Positions 28,245-37,949 of a stretch of 64,000 nt of DNA are shown here, one piece after another. The DNA lies in contig USRT01000005.1 in NCBI GenBank assembly GCA_900557195.1, positions 1-64,000 on the forward strand. The letters run 5' to 3'. The stretch is from an uncultured Clostridium sp. (GTDB lineage: Bacteria; Bacillota; Clostridia; TANB77; CAG-508). Within the stretch, counting starts at the first letter, position 1. Each line of letters opens with the position of its first letter. The position numbers and the translations under genes were made by a program. The notes under the pieces were generated by a model. It did not search any database and was not told the DNA's origin. It saw only the letters and a list, made by a program, of their open reading frames with translations.

Positions 28245-29033
28245 ATGAAGATAGGTTATTTGGGTCCAAAAGGAACATTCTCTTATGAAGCATGTAAAAA
28301 ATATTGTGATGAAAAATATCAAATGATAGAATATAAAACAATTTCAAGTGTGATTGAAGGATTAGAAAAAGTAGAAGTTGATGAAGCAATAGTTCCTATA
28401 GAGAATCTATTACAAGGTGGCGTAACTGAGACAATAGATACTTTAATAAAATATGAAGATATATATGTAACAAAACAAACTACATTAAAGATAAATCAAA
28501 ATTTAATGGCTAATAAAAAATATGAATTAAATAAAATAAAAGAAGTATTTTCACATCCACAAGCATTAGCACAATGTAAAAATTACATAGAGAATAACTT
28601 GAAAAATGCTATAATTAATCAAGTTTCGAGTACTGCACTAGCAGCAAAAGAAATAAAAAATAAAGAGTATTGTGCATGTATAGCAAATAAATCTTGTGCT
28701 AAAGAATATGATTTAGTTTTATTAGATGAAAAGATTCAAGATAATAATTTAAATGAGACTAAATTTTGGATATTAAATAAAGTAAAAAATAAAAATGGAA
28801 ACAAAATGTCTATAATATTTTCAACACAAAATAAGCCAGGAGAACTATATAAAGTATTAGGGATATTTAATCAGAATAATGTAAATTTAAGTAAAATAGA
28901 ATCAAGACCTGCAAAAACGGTTTTGGGAGAATATATATTTTTAGTTGATATTGATGTGAATAAAAATATAGAAGAAGTATTAGAAATAGTAAAAAATAAT
29001 TGTAGTTATTTTAGAATATTAGGAATTTATTAA
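28245..29033 (+). CDS. pheA: Prephenate dehydratase
   Basis: 262 residues, monofunctional PheA: 'LGPKGTFSYEA', 'AIVPIENLLQGGVTETIDTL', 'SHPQALAQC', 'SSTALAAKEI', then a C-terminal ACT domain ('KPGELYKVLGIFNQNNVNLSKIESRP' region) that usually binds Phe for feedback inhibition. It turns prephenate into phenylpyruvate. GGAGA lies upstream. The aminotransferase 16 bases downstream may perform the last step. Confidence 0.93.
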   Translation: MKIGYLGPKGTFSYEACKKYCDEKYQMIEYKTISSVIEGLEKVEVDEAIVPIENLLQGGVTETIDTLIKYEDIYVTKQTTLKINQNLMANKKYELNKIKEVFSHPQALAQCKNYIENNLKNAIINQVSSTALAAKEIKNKEYCACIANKSCAKEYDLVLLDEKIQDNNLNETKFWILNKVKNKNGNKMSIIFSTQNKPGELYKVLGIFNQNNVNLSKIESRPAKTVLGEYIFLVDIDVNKNIEEVLEIVKNNCSYFRILGIY

Positions 29034-29049
29034 AGCAGGTGAAAAAGAT

Positions 29050-30237
29050 ATGATATCAGAAAAAATGAAAGAATTAGTTAAAAATAACTCTGTAATAAGA
29101 GAAATGTTTGAAGAAGGAAAAAGGTTATCTAAAATATATGGGAAGGAAAATGTTTATGATTTTAGCCTAGGAAATCCAAGTGTTCCTACACCAGATAATA
29201 TTAAAGAAGCAATAATAAAAATTTTAGAAAATGAAGATACACAAATACTTCATGGATATATGAGCAATGGCGGATTTGAAGATGTGAGAGAAAAAGTTGC
29301 AAGCTCAATAAATAATAAATTCGATACAAGCTTTACATCAAAAAATATAATTATGACGGTTGGGGCAGCGAGTGGATTAAATATAATATTAAAATCTATA
29401 TTAAATCCTGAAGATGAAGTTTTAGTAATAGCTCCTTATTTTGTGGAATATAAAAACTATGTAAAAAATTATGATGGAAAAATTGTAGTCACAATGGCAA
29501 ATGAAGAAAACTTTGAGCCAGATTTAAAAGATTTAGCATCTAAAATATCAGCAAAAACAAAAGCTGTTATTATAAATACACCTAATAATCCAACAGGAGT
29601 AGTATACTCAGAAAATACTATAAAAGAATTAGCTAAAATACTAAAAGAAAAGGAAAAAGAATATAATAATGAAATTTATCTAATCTCAGATGAGCCATAT
29701 AGAGAATTAGTTTATGATGATATAAAAGTTCCATATATTACAAAATTTTATAAAAATACTTTTGTTGTATATTCATATAGTAAATCATTATCTTTGCCAG
29801 GCGAAAGAATTGGATATGTTGTAGTGCCAAATGAAATGGTAGATAGTAATAATGTGATTGAAGCGGTAACAATAGCAAATCGTGTCTTGGGTTCAGTTAA
29901 TGCACCATCTTTAATGCAAAAAGTAATTGGAGAGTGTGTAGATTTAACAGTCGATATTTCACAATATAAGAAAAATAGAGATTTATTATACAATTATTTA
30001 ATAGAGTGTAATTTTGAATGTATAAAACCACAAGGAGCATTTTATTTATTTTTAAAATCACCAATTAAAGATGATAAGGAATTTTGTAATATTGCAAAAG
30101 AATATAATATTTTAATGGTTCCAGGAAGTTCATTTGCATATCCAGGTTATGTCAGAATTTCATATTGTGTAGATTATGAAATGATAAAACGTTCTCTTCC
30201 AGCTTTTAAAAAATTAGCAATTGCTATGAATAAATAA
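29050..30237 (+). CDS. Class I/II PLP-dependent aminotransferase
   Basis: 395 residues, aspartate/aromatic aminotransferase type: 'TPNNPTGVVY', 'ISDEPYRELVYD', PLP lysine in 'SYSKSLSLPGERIGY', and 'GAFYLF'. Its place right after pheA suggests transfer of an amino group to phenylpyruvate or oxaloacetate. Substrate is inferred only from context. Confidence 0.85.
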   Translation: MISEKMKELVKNNSVIREMFEEGKRLSKIYGKENVYDFSLGNPSVPTPDNIKEAIIKILENEDTQILHGYMSNGGFEDVREKVASSINNKFDTSFTSKNIIMTVGAASGLNIILKSILNPEDEVLVIAPYFVEYKNYVKNYDGKIVVTMANEENFEPDLKDLASKISAKTKAVIINTPNNPTGVVYSENTIKELAKILKEKEKEYNNEIYLISDEPYRELVYDDIKVPYITKFYKNTFVVYSYSKSLSLPGERIGYVVVPNEMVDSNNVIEAVTIANRVLGSVNAPSLMQKVIGECVDLTVDISQYKKNRDLLYNYLIECNFECIKPQGAFYLFLKSPIKDDKEFCNIAKEYNILMVPGSSFAYPGYVRISYCVDYEMIKRSLPAFKKLAIAMNK

Positions 30238-30322
30238 GCATTTGTTTATGATTATGTATTGTATTTTTTTATGAATTGTAATATAATTTTGTATAAATTT
30301 TATAAGAAAAAGAGGAGAGTAT

Positions 30323-32098
30323 ATGAAGAGTATAAATTTAAAAGAAACATACTTAAAATTTTTTGAGGAAAAAGGACATAAAATTATTCCAAGTGCACCA
30401 GTTATTCCAGAAAATGATCCTACATGTTTATTTAATACAGCAGGAATGCAACCACTTGTTCCGTATTTAAAAGGTGAAAGACATCCAGAAGGAACAAGAT
30501 TAACAGATGTTCAAAAATGTTTTCGTACAAACGATTTAGATGAGATAGGAGATAAAACTCATCATACATTTTTCGAAATGCTTGGAAATTGGTCTTTAGG
30601 AGATTATTTTAAAAAAGAAGCAATTACTTGGAGTTTTGAGTTATTAACAAAATATTTAGAAATTCCAGTAGAAAAATTAGCTGTTACAGTATTTAAAGGA
30701 AATAGCATGGTAGAAGCAGATGACGAATCAGCCGAAATTTGGAAAAGTGTAGGAATAAACCAAAAAAGAATTAAGTATTTAGGTGAAGATGATAACTGGT
30801 GGCCTAACATGGAACTTACAGGACCATGTGGACCAGATACAGAAATTTTTTATTGGCGAAGTGAAGAAAAAGTGCCAGAAGAGTTTGATCCAGAAAATGA
30901 GAATTGGGTAGAAATATGGAATAATGTTTTTATGCAATATAATCATGAACAAAATGGAGAATTTACACCACTTAAAAATAAAAATGTTGATACAGGTTTA
31001 GGTGTAGAAAGAGTAACAGCAGTATTAGAAGGTGTTACAGATAATTACAAATCATCAATTTGGAAAGATGTAATTAAAAAAATAGAAGATATTTCAAATC
31101 ATTCTTATGATGATGAAAAATATACAAAGAGTATGAGAATTATAGCAGATCATATAAGAGCAATAGTTATAATTAGTGGAGATGACGCAGGAATCAAGCC
31201 ATCAAATACCGACCAAGGCTATATTTTAAGAAGATTAATCCGTAGAATGATTCGTTATGCAAAAAAATTAGATATAGATATTAATGGTAATTGGGAAAAT
31301 GAGCTTGCAGAATTAATTATTAATCAATATTCAAAATATTATCATGAACTTGAAAGAAATAGAGAAACAATATTAGAAGTTATAAAAAATGAAAAAGTAA
31401 AATTTAATAAAACTTTAGAAAAAGGATTAAGAGAATTTGAAAAAGCAGTTTCTCATTTAGACGGAAATAAAATTGATAAAGACATAGCTTTTAAATTATA
31501 TGATACTTATGGGTTCCCAATCGAATTAACAGTTGAACTTGCAAAAGAGTCTGGATTAGAAGTAGATGTAGATGGATTTAATGATAAATTTAAAGAACAT
31601 CAAGAAAAATCAAGAGCAGGATCTAACCAGAAATTTAAAGGAGGACTTGCATCTACTGGAGATATGGAAGTTAAATATCATACAGCTACACATCTTTTAA
31701 ATGCAGCACTTAAAAAGGTTTTAGGAAGCCATGTACATCAAAAAGGAAGTAATATTACAGCTGAAAGAATGAGATTTGACTTTTCACATAACGAAAAAAT
31801 GACTGAAGAGCAAAAAAATCAAGTAGAAGATTTGGTAAATGAATATATTAAAATGTCAATACCAGTAGAAAAACTAGAAATGAATAAAGAAGAAGCTATT
31901 AAGATGGGTGCAGAGGCAATGTTTATGGATAAATATGGAGATATTGTAACAGTATACAAAATAGGAGATGTATCTATAGAACTTTGCGGAGGTCCTCATG
32001 TAACAAATACTTCTGAACTTGGAAAATTTAAAATTAAAAAAGAAGAATCTAGTTCAGCAGGTGTAAGAAGAATAAAGGCTATTTTAATAGAGGAATAA
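30323..32098 (+). CDS. alaS: Alanyl-tRNA synthetase, short form without C-Ala domain
   Basis: 591 residues against ~870 for typical bacterial AlaRS. Catalytic motifs are intact ('NTAGMQPLVPYLKGE', 'RTNDLDEIG', 'GPCGPDTEIFYW', 'NTDQGYILRRLIRR'), as is the editing domain ('HTATHLLNAAL', 'CGGPHVTNTSELG'). The protein then ends cleanly after 'GVRRIKAILIEE'; the DHHA1/C-Ala part is missing and no remnant follows in any frame. There is no CGG site or T-box leader. It should charge and proofread, but dimerisation and part of tRNA binding normally need C-Ala. Confidence 0.92.
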   Translation: MKSINLKETYLKFFEEKGHKIIPSAPVIPENDPTCLFNTAGMQPLVPYLKGERHPEGTRLTDVQKCFRTNDLDEIGDKTHHTFFEMLGNWSLGDYFKKEAITWSFELLTKYLEIPVEKLAVTVFKGNSMVEADDESAEIWKSVGINQKRIKYLGEDDNWWPNMELTGPCGPDTEIFYWRSEEKVPEEFDPENENWVEIWNNVFMQYNHEQNGEFTPLKNKNVDTGLGVERVTAVLEGVTDNYKSSIWKDVIKKIEDISNHSYDDEKYTKSMRIIADHIRAIVIISGDDAGIKPSNTDQGYILRRLIRRMIRYAKKLDIDINGNWENELAELIINQYSKYYHELERNRETILEVIKNEKVKFNKTLEKGLREFEKAVSHLDGNKIDKDIAFKLYDTYGFPIELTVELAKESGLEVDVDGFNDKFKEHQEKSRAGSNQKFKGGLASTGDMEVKYHTATHLLNAALKKVLGSHVHQKGSNITAERMRFDFSHNEKMTEEQKNQVEDLVNEYIKMSIPVEKLEMNKEEAIKMGAEAMFMDKYGDIVTVYKIGDVSIELCGGPHVTNTSELGKFKIKKEESSSAGVRRIKAILIEE

Positions 32099-32181
32099 TT
32101 TAAGTAAAAATTGGATAAATTAAGTATAATAAATTTAATATACAAAATTATCCTGAATTGTAAAGTTGGAGGAGAATGAAT

Positions 32182-32529
32182 ATGGAAGATTGTATTTTTT
32201 GTAAAATAATTAAAGGGGATATTCCAGCAGATAAGGTTTATGAAGATGATGAGATACTTGCATTTAAAGATATAAATCCAGCAGCTCCTATTCATATATT
32301 AGTTATTCCTAAAAAACATATTACTAATCTTCTTGAAATACAAGCAGAAGATGAAATATTAATTACAAAAATATATAAAGTAATAAATAAAATAGTAAAA
32401 GATATGAATATAGAAAAAGATGGATTTAGAGTAATAGTTAACTGTGGAAAAGATGCAGGACAAGAAGTAATGCATTTACATTTTCACTTGCTTGCAGGAA
32501 AAAAATTAGGAGATAAGATTGTAGGATAG
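32182..32529 (+). CDS. HIT-family nucleotide-binding hydrolase
   Basis: 115 residues from ATG 32182 (GGAGGAG seven bases upstream; ATG 32176 is too close). The HIT signature 'MHLHFHLLAGK' (HxHxH) is near the end and 'FCKIIKGDIPADKVYEDD' opens the domain. Such Hint-like proteins hydrolyse AMP derivatives such as aminoacyl-adenylates; it follows alaS, which fits. Confidence 0.9.
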   Translation: MEDCIFCKIIKGDIPADKVYEDDEILAFKDINPAAPIHILVIPKKHITNLLEIQAEDEILITKIYKVINKIVKDMNIEKDGFRVIVNCGKDAGQEVMHLHFHLLAGKKLGDKIVG

Positions 32530-32668
32530 TATAAGAAGCAATATTAAATATCAACATATATGGAAAAAAAGCTTATATAAATATTAATTGAAAATGCAAA
32601 AAATGTAGAATCTTGAATTTAATTATGTTATAATAATAATGTGATTATATTTAGGAGGAATTAAAAAG

Positions 32669-33352
32669 ATGACTGGAAAAAGATTTAATACTTTTTTAAA
32701 TATAGTATTAGTAATAGTAATATTGTTGATTTTAGCTTCTATAGGTTTTATAGGATATGATTATTTTTATAAGAAATATAAAAATGCAGCAGATGCACAA
32801 AATGAAATAGAAAAGATTGACCAATATATAGCAGAGAATAATAATTTAGTAGTTGAGGTTAGTAACGATCCAATAGAAGAATCTGATAAAACAGAAAATA
32901 ATGTAAATAATGCAGCAAAAACATATAATCCTAATGTGAATTATGGATTAACATATAGAGGATATGGCGTTTTAGGAAAAATAGAACTTCCTAAGGTTGG
33001 ACTTCAATACCCAGTACTTGAAACTATGACTAATGCTAAATCTATAGATGTTTCTGTAGCCATGCAATATGGAGTAGGATTAAATAATGTAGGAAATACT
33101 GTTATTATAGGTCATAATTACAGAAATGGAACTTTTTTTGGAAGTAATAAAAAATTAGTAGAGGGAGACAAAGTATATATTACAGATTTATCGGGAAACA
33201 AAGTAGAATATACAATATATAGTAAATATTTAACTCCTCAAGAAGATTATTCTTATGCACAAAGGGATACAGGTGGTAAGAGAGAAGTTACATTAGTAAC
33301 TTGTCATTCAAACAATAAATATAGATTGATTTTGTGTGCAAGAGAGCAATAA
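32669..33352 (+). CDS. Sortase
   Basis: 227 residues: an N-terminal membrane anchor (~10-32), a linker, and a sortase barrel with catalytic His in 'IIGHNYRNGTFF', Cys in 'LVTCHS' and Arg in 'YRLILCARE'. It joins proteins bearing an LPxTG-like signal to the wall. No substrate gene is in the window. AGGAGG lies upstream. Class is uncertain (closest to class D/E by motifs). Confidence 0.85.
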   Translation: MTGKRFNTFLNIVLVIVILLILASIGFIGYDYFYKKYKNAADAQNEIEKIDQYIAENNNLVVEVSNDPIEESDKTENNVNNAAKTYNPNVNYGLTYRGYGVLGKIELPKVGLQYPVLETMTNAKSIDVSVAMQYGVGLNNVGNTVIIGHNYRNGTFFGSNKKLVEGDKVYITDLSGNKVEYTIYSKYLTPQEDYSYAQRDTGGKREVTLVTCHSNNKYRLILCAREQ

Positions 33353-33481
33353 ATATTAATCTTTTAATATTTACTTAGATAAAAGTTAAAATAAGAGAAA
33401 TTATTCTAAAAAACAAAAGTGAAATAAAAAAGCAGAATTCAGTTAAAAAATCTAAAAAATAAAATTTTAGTGACAAAATAG

Positions 33482-33510
33482 TTGACAAAAATATTAAAAT
33501 GGGTTAAAAT
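33482..33510 (+). promoter_or_regulatory. Promoter of the tRNA operon
   Basis: TTGACA (33482-33487), 17 bases, TAAAAT (33505-33510), 32 bases before tRNA-His. Confidence 0.75.
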
Positions 33511-33541
33511 TATAAATGCATTTGTTAAAGGGTGCAGTGAT

Positions 33542-33619
33542 GGTGGATGTAGCTCAGTTGGTTAGAGCGCTAGTTTGTGGCACTAGAGGCCGTGGGTTCG
33601 AGTCCCATCTTCCACCCCA
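33542..33619 (+). tRNA. tRNA-His (GTG)
   Basis: Cloverleaf with the extra G at -1, anticodon GTG at 33577-33579, T-loop GTTCGAGTC and encoded CCA. The acceptor stem has one T-T mismatch (33548/33610). Confidence 0.95.
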
Positions 33620-33632
33620 TTTTAAAATATAT

Positions 33633-33707
33633 TGGGCTGTAGCCAAGCGGTAAGGCACCAGACTTTGACTCTGGCATGCGCTAGTTCGAATCTAGCCAGC
33701 CCAACCA
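33633..33707 (+). tRNA. tRNA-Gln (TTG)
   Basis: Perfect seven-pair acceptor stem, anticodon TTG at 33665-33667, T-loop GTTCGAATC and encoded CCA. Confidence 0.95.
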
Positions 33708-33738
33708 AAAAAAGAGATTTTTTTAAATCTCTTTTTTA
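33707..33738 (+). terminator. Terminator of the tRNA operon
   Basis: AAAAGAGATTT pairs with AAATCTCTTTT, followed by a T run. From here to 33960 I see no gene. Confidence 0.85.
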
Positions 33739-33961
33739 TTATGGTTCAAAGTCAATAGTTGGGGTAAAACATCTGAAAAGCGTTTTGCACCAGCTTTTTA
33801 ATGGTCATATAGTGTTATCAAGAGTTTTATGACTTTGATAAATTTAATATAATTTTATTATTCGCATGAAAAAATTGCATGAAAAAATCTAAAATTTACT
33901 CCATTAATACTTTATAAAAAATCAAAATTATTAACTTAATTTTAAGAGATATATAAAGAAT

Positions 33962-34002
33962 AAAAACAAACCTGCTATCAAGAAATAGCAGGTTTGCTTT
34001 TT
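33962..34002 (-). terminator. Terminator downstream of the Cys-rich repeat gene
   Basis: CAAACCTGCTA pairs with TAGCAGGTTTG, with T tracts on both strands; it lies ~55 bases beyond the end of the - strand gene. Confidence 0.7.
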
Positions 34003-34055
34003 GTGTGTTGCATGATCGCAATTATTGATATCCCAGTTAATGTATCCGTGTAATC

Positions 34056-34541
34056 TTAATCATCATCACTGAGATAATCATAGAGAGATTCATTACAGCA
34101 GTCATAATTGCAGTCAGAACCGCATTCGCAGTCGTCATTATTGCCACAACTACATTTGCAAGCATTATGGCAACCAGAACCACATTCGCAGTCGTCATCG
34201 GTGCCACAACTACATTTGCAAGCATCATGGCAACCAGAACCGCATTCGCAGTCGTCATTGCAGCCACAAACACATTCGCACTCGTCTTCGCAGAAGTCAT
34301 AGAGGTGTCCGTTTGCAAGGTCATCAAAGTAGACCATAGAAAAGCATTCTCTAGGATCAGCGAAGAACCATCTTTCGACGTCATAGCCATCAGCTGTGAG
34401 ACTAGTAGCTACTTCATCAAGGATGATCCCATGAGGAAATTCATATTGTGTTATTCCCTCATCAGCAAGTTGGTCTAATTCCTGCCGTATAGTAATCTCC
34501 TGTGCTTTTACAGCCTTCGTCCTGTTTTCAATTGCGTTCAT
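34056..34541 (-). CDS. Cys-rich repeat protein of unknown function, foreign-looking
   Basis: 161 residues from ATG 34541, which has AGGAGG upstream. The first ~95 residues form an ordinary soluble domain ('YEFPHGIILDEVATSL', 'RWFFADPRE') I do not recognise. The rest is a 20-residue (60-bp) repeat, about 2.7 copies, of the type CGxxDDCECGSGCHxACKCS, ending in acidic residues. Such dense Cys/His suggests metal binding or many disulfides. The gene is richer in G+C than its surroundings and contains one ordinary in-frame CGG (Arg in 'ITIRQEL'), unlike the native genes. Confidence 0.7.
   Translation of the reverse strand: MNAIENRTKAVKAQEITIRQELDQLADEGITQYEFPHGIILDEVATSLTADGYDVERWFFADPRECFSMVYFDDLANGHLYDFCEDECECVCGCNDDCECGSGCHDACKCSCGTDDDCECGSGCHNACKCSCGNNDDCECGSDCNYDCCNESLYDYLSDDD
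34105..34285. repeat. 60-bp coding tandem repeat
   Basis: About three near-identical 60-bp units inside the Cys-rich gene. They are in frame and differ by few bases, so copy number may vary between strains. Confidence 0.8.
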
Positions 34542-34678
34542 CTTTGTTTTCCTCCTGTTGTAAAAATAAATTTTGTGTTTCAAACATATAGGAATAAGAT
34601 AATGAAATGTAAAGCATTTCATAAAATACCTGAGCAAGAAATATCTTCTTCCACATTACATAAGAAAACACTGACCAT

Positions 34679-34707
34679 ATTTTACAACAATTGACATAAA
34701 AAGTCAA
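34679..34707 (-). promoter_or_regulatory. Promoter of the Cys-rich repeat gene
   Basis: On the - strand TTGACT (34702-34707), 17 bases, TAAAAT (34679-34684). The -35 box lies in a dyad TTGAC...GTCAA (34691-34707) that could be an operator. Confidence 0.6.
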
Positions 34708-34797
34708 CTCATATTGTAACATTATGTGTTGTATATTAAGTATGAATACAAAAAGATCGAATATAAAAAAATAAACGAAGTATATAAATAAGTATAA

Positions 34798-34858
34798 TAA
34801 AAAGCACTAATTAGTATCATGTACAGATTTATATGATACTAATATCAAGTGCTTTATT
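34798..34858 (-). terminator. Terminator of the two small Cys-rich genes
   Basis: AAAGCACT and ATTAGTATCAT pair with ATGATACTAAT and AGTGCTTT; on the - strand a T-rich tail follows. Confidence 0.65.
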
Positions 34859-34931
34859 ATTAAATAGTATACTCTAAAGATAACTATTTAAAGTTAATAT
34901 TTAGAAATCAAGCAAATTGTTTGCTAATCTT

Positions 34932-35057
34932 TTAGCAACATCCACCTCTATTTCCACCGCAACAACAGCAGATTAATATTAAAACGATTATTATCCAAAT
35001 ACAATCATCTCCGAATCCGAATCCACATCCGCATCCACAACCTCTATTTTCTGGCAT
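34932..35057 (-). CDS. 41-residue Gly/Cys-rich hydrophobic peptide (HCB-like)
   Basis: ATG 35057 with GGGGGGAA upstream. The peptide begins 'MPENRGCGCGCGFGFGDDC', then a membrane-like stretch 'IWIIIVLILICCCC' and ends 'GGNRGGCC'. This pattern (Gly/Cys clusters around a short hydrophobic helix) resembles small clostridial proteins labelled 'chorion class high-cysteine HCB' and spore-associated YjcZ-like peptides. Function unknown. It follows a paralogue 74 bases upstream on the same strand. Confidence 0.7.
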   Translation of the reverse strand: MPENRGCGCGCGFGFGDDCIWIIIVLILICCCCGGNRGGCC

Positions 35058-35131
35058 AGAAATTCCCCCCTTTCAAAATGTACAAAACTAGACTTTAAGT
35101 TCTACTTTTCTTTTTAGGCTAAGAAGCGTTT

Positions 35132-35254
35132 TTAGCAACCGCATCCACAGTCGTTATTACAGCATCCTCTGTTACCACAGCTGCAGAAAAGTAGTAAGAA
35201 TAGAATAATGAACCATAAAACTTCACTATTGCCATTATTACAACAAATTCCCAT
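35132..35254 (-). CDS. 40-residue Cys-rich hydrophobic peptide (HCB-like), paralogue
   Basis: ATG 35254 with TAGGAGG upstream. 'MGICCNNGNSEVLWFIILFLLLFCSCGNRGCC' type layout: short Cys/Asn head, one membrane helix, Cys/Gly tail ending 'NNDCGCGC'. Same architecture as the neighbouring 41-residue peptide, so a local duplication. Spore-coat or membrane role is a guess from look-alikes. Confidence 0.7.
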   Translation of the reverse strand: MGICCNNGNSEVLWFIILFLLLFCSCGNRGCCNNDCGCGC

Positions 35255-35516
35255 ATTACTACCTCCTATAAAGAATGTTTTTTTTTCTTGTTCTTTAGTA
35301 TGATATATATTATTCTAAAAACTAAAAAGTGTTACATTTCTTAAAAAAGCATATTGATAAAATAAAAAAAGTATGAAATAATCTGTACAAAGAGAACAAC
35401 TTAGTGATATAATTTCAAAAAACTGAGACATCACCTAATATTTAATTGCAGGTAGACTATAAAATAAATGAAACTATTAATTAATAATAGATATAGATTA
35501 AGTTTGGAGGCACGAA

Positions 35517-37845
35517 ATGGGAAATATAGTATTATTAGATGATTTAACAATAAATAAAATAGCAGCTGGTGAAGTTATTGAAAGGCCAGCTTCAGTAGTT
35601 AAAGAATTGGTAGAAAATTCAATTGATGCAGGTGCAACCAATATATCAATAGAAACAAGAAATGGTGGAATATCTTATATAAGAATAACTGATAATGGAA
35701 AAGGATTTATGCCAGACGATATGGAAATTGCATTTGAGAGACATGCAACAAGTAAAATAAGAAAAGCAGAAGATTTAGAAACAGTAAAGTCTATGGGGTT
35801 TAGAGGAGAAGCTTTGGCAAGTATTGCAGCAATTTCTAGAGTTGAATTAATATCAAAGACAGAAGAAGCAAGTATTGGATACAAAATAATAGTAGAGGGT
35901 GGAAAAATAATAAGCAAAGAAGAGATAGGATGCCCAAAAGGAACTACTATAACAGTTGAAAATTTATTTTTTAATACACCAGTTAGATACAAATTTTTAA
36001 AGAAGGATTTTACAGAAGCTGGATATATAGAAGATGCAGTTACAAGAATTGCTCTTGTAAATCCTAATATTGGAATAAAGTTAATAAGTTCTGGTAAAAC
36101 AATAATTCGGGACTAATGGAAATGGTGATAGTAAAAGTGTTATATATAATATATATGGTAAAGATATTGCAGAAAACATATTAAATGTAGATTATGTATA
36201 TGATGACATTAAAATTACAGGAGTAATTGGTAAACCAGTAATTGCACGTTCTAATAGATCTAATCAGCTATTTTTTGTTAATAAAAGATTTATAAAAGAT
36301 AAAGCATTAACAAGTAGTGCAGAACAAGGATTTAAAGGGATGTTAACAGTAGGTAAATACGGATTTCTAATATTAAATTTGGAAATAGATCCTCATAAAG
36401 TAGATGTTAATGTGCATCCAGCAAAATTAGAAGTAAGATTTGAAGAAGAGGGCAAAGTTTTTAAGGCAGTATATCATGCTATAAAAGAAACTTTATTAAA
36501 TTCAGATTTGGTAAAAGAAACAGAAAAAACATCTGAATATGATACGGGCAAGAAACAAGAGGAAGATTCTACAAGTCAAATAGAAGAAAAAAGTAGTATT
36601 GAAAAATTAGAGAGCATAAATCCTACTTTTGGAGCTTTATTTAAAAAAATAATTAGTAATAATTCAGTGGAAAATCGAAATAATACACAAAATAATCTAA
36701 TAGAAGAATTGTATAATAATAAATTTGGTAATCAAGAAAAAAACAAAGTAGAGGATTCTAATTTTGTAACAAAAGATACAGAAAATATAATAAACCCAAA
36801 AGAGGAAATTCAAAAAAGTGCAAGTAATGGATATACAAAAGAATTACAAAGTAGCATAAATAACGAAGAAATAAAAGATAAACAAGATGATATAAGAAAG
36901 ACACAGATAATAACAGATGGCATTAGTACAAAAGAAGAAAATATACAAGAGAATAATATTAGCATGCAAGAACCTAAAATTGGACAAGAAAATAATGAAC
37001 TAAATAATGGAATTACTAAGGAAAATAAACAAGAGATTAATCAAGAAAATATAAAGAAGATTATAGAAAAGATAAATAATCTTGAAGAAAATAAAATAGA
37101 TATAGATGATAAAAACTTCGAAGAAATGTATACTAAAATGTTTGGAAAATTACCAAATGCAGAATCACAAGTAAAGGAAGAAGATGAAGGATATAAAATT
37201 GGAGACTTAAGTGTTTCAGTTCCAAAAGAAAACATCAGCATATTTACAAATAGTAGTTATTATAATATTCCTAATTATAAATTTGTGGGAATTGCATTTT
37301 CAACATATATAATAATTGAAATGGATAAAGAAATGTACATTATAGATCAACATGCTGCACATGAAAGAATTATGTATGAAAAAATTAAGAAAAATTATTA
37401 TTCAGATGGTCCAAAGGAGTCTCAGCTAATGTTATTACCAGATATAATTACATTAACACATAAAGAAATGGGAATTGCTAAAGATAACATGAAACTATTT
37501 GAAAAAGCAGGATTTACTTTAGAGGAATTTGGAGAAAATACTATAAAAATTTCTGGCGTTCCTAATATATGTATAGATTTAGAGACTAAAGAATTATTCT
37601 TAGAAACACTTGATGAAATTAATACTGTAGCAAGAACTGCAAAACAAGAAATAGAGGAGAAATTCATTGCAACACTTGCATGCAAATCAGCAGTTAAAGC
37701 TAATATGGCTTTAACAAAAGAAGAGGTAGATAATTTAATGAAAGAATTGTTATTATTGCCAAATCCTTTTACTTGTCCACATGGTAGACCTACAGCGATA
37801 AGAATGTCAAAGATAGATATAGAAAAGAAGTTTTCTAGAAGATAA
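35517..37845 (+). CDS. mutL: DNA mismatch repair protein MutL; one +1 CGG site
   Basis: 775 residues after a +1 change at C36108. GHKL ATPase motifs: 'NKIAAGEVIERPASVVKELVENS' region, 'DNGKGF', 'RHATSKI', 'GFRGEAL'. In the unshifted frame 'GKTII' meets CGG GAC TAA; skipping C gives 'TIIGTNGNGDSKSVIYNIYG', then 'NVHPAKLEVRF'. A long, charged, Asn-rich linker precedes the endonuclease-type C-terminal domain with 'DQHAAHERIMYE' and 'CPHGRPTAIRM'. GGAGG lies upstream. mutS1 is not in the window; miaA follows as is common. Confidence 0.92.
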
Positions 37846-37949
37846 TATTACCAAGAGTAAGCTTAAATATAAAATTTGTACCTAGGAAATAGTTATAGTT
37901 AAATAAGGATGATTGGTAATAAGATAATAATAAAAGGAAAGATTTTAAA

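Noticed and set aside
30238..30322. T-box or other leader before alaS
   Set aside because: Only 85 AT-rich bases; no T-box sequence or specifier structure seen.
33632..33832. 66-residue ORF over tRNA-Gln
   Set aside because: It overlaps a well-formed tRNA and its terminator.
34105..34285. CRISPR-like array
   Set aside because: The 60-bp units are contiguous, in frame and encode a Cys-rich repeat; there are no spacers.
34108..34478. + strand ORFs opposite the Cys-rich gene
   Set aside because: They are mirror frames of the repeat, without ribosome sites.
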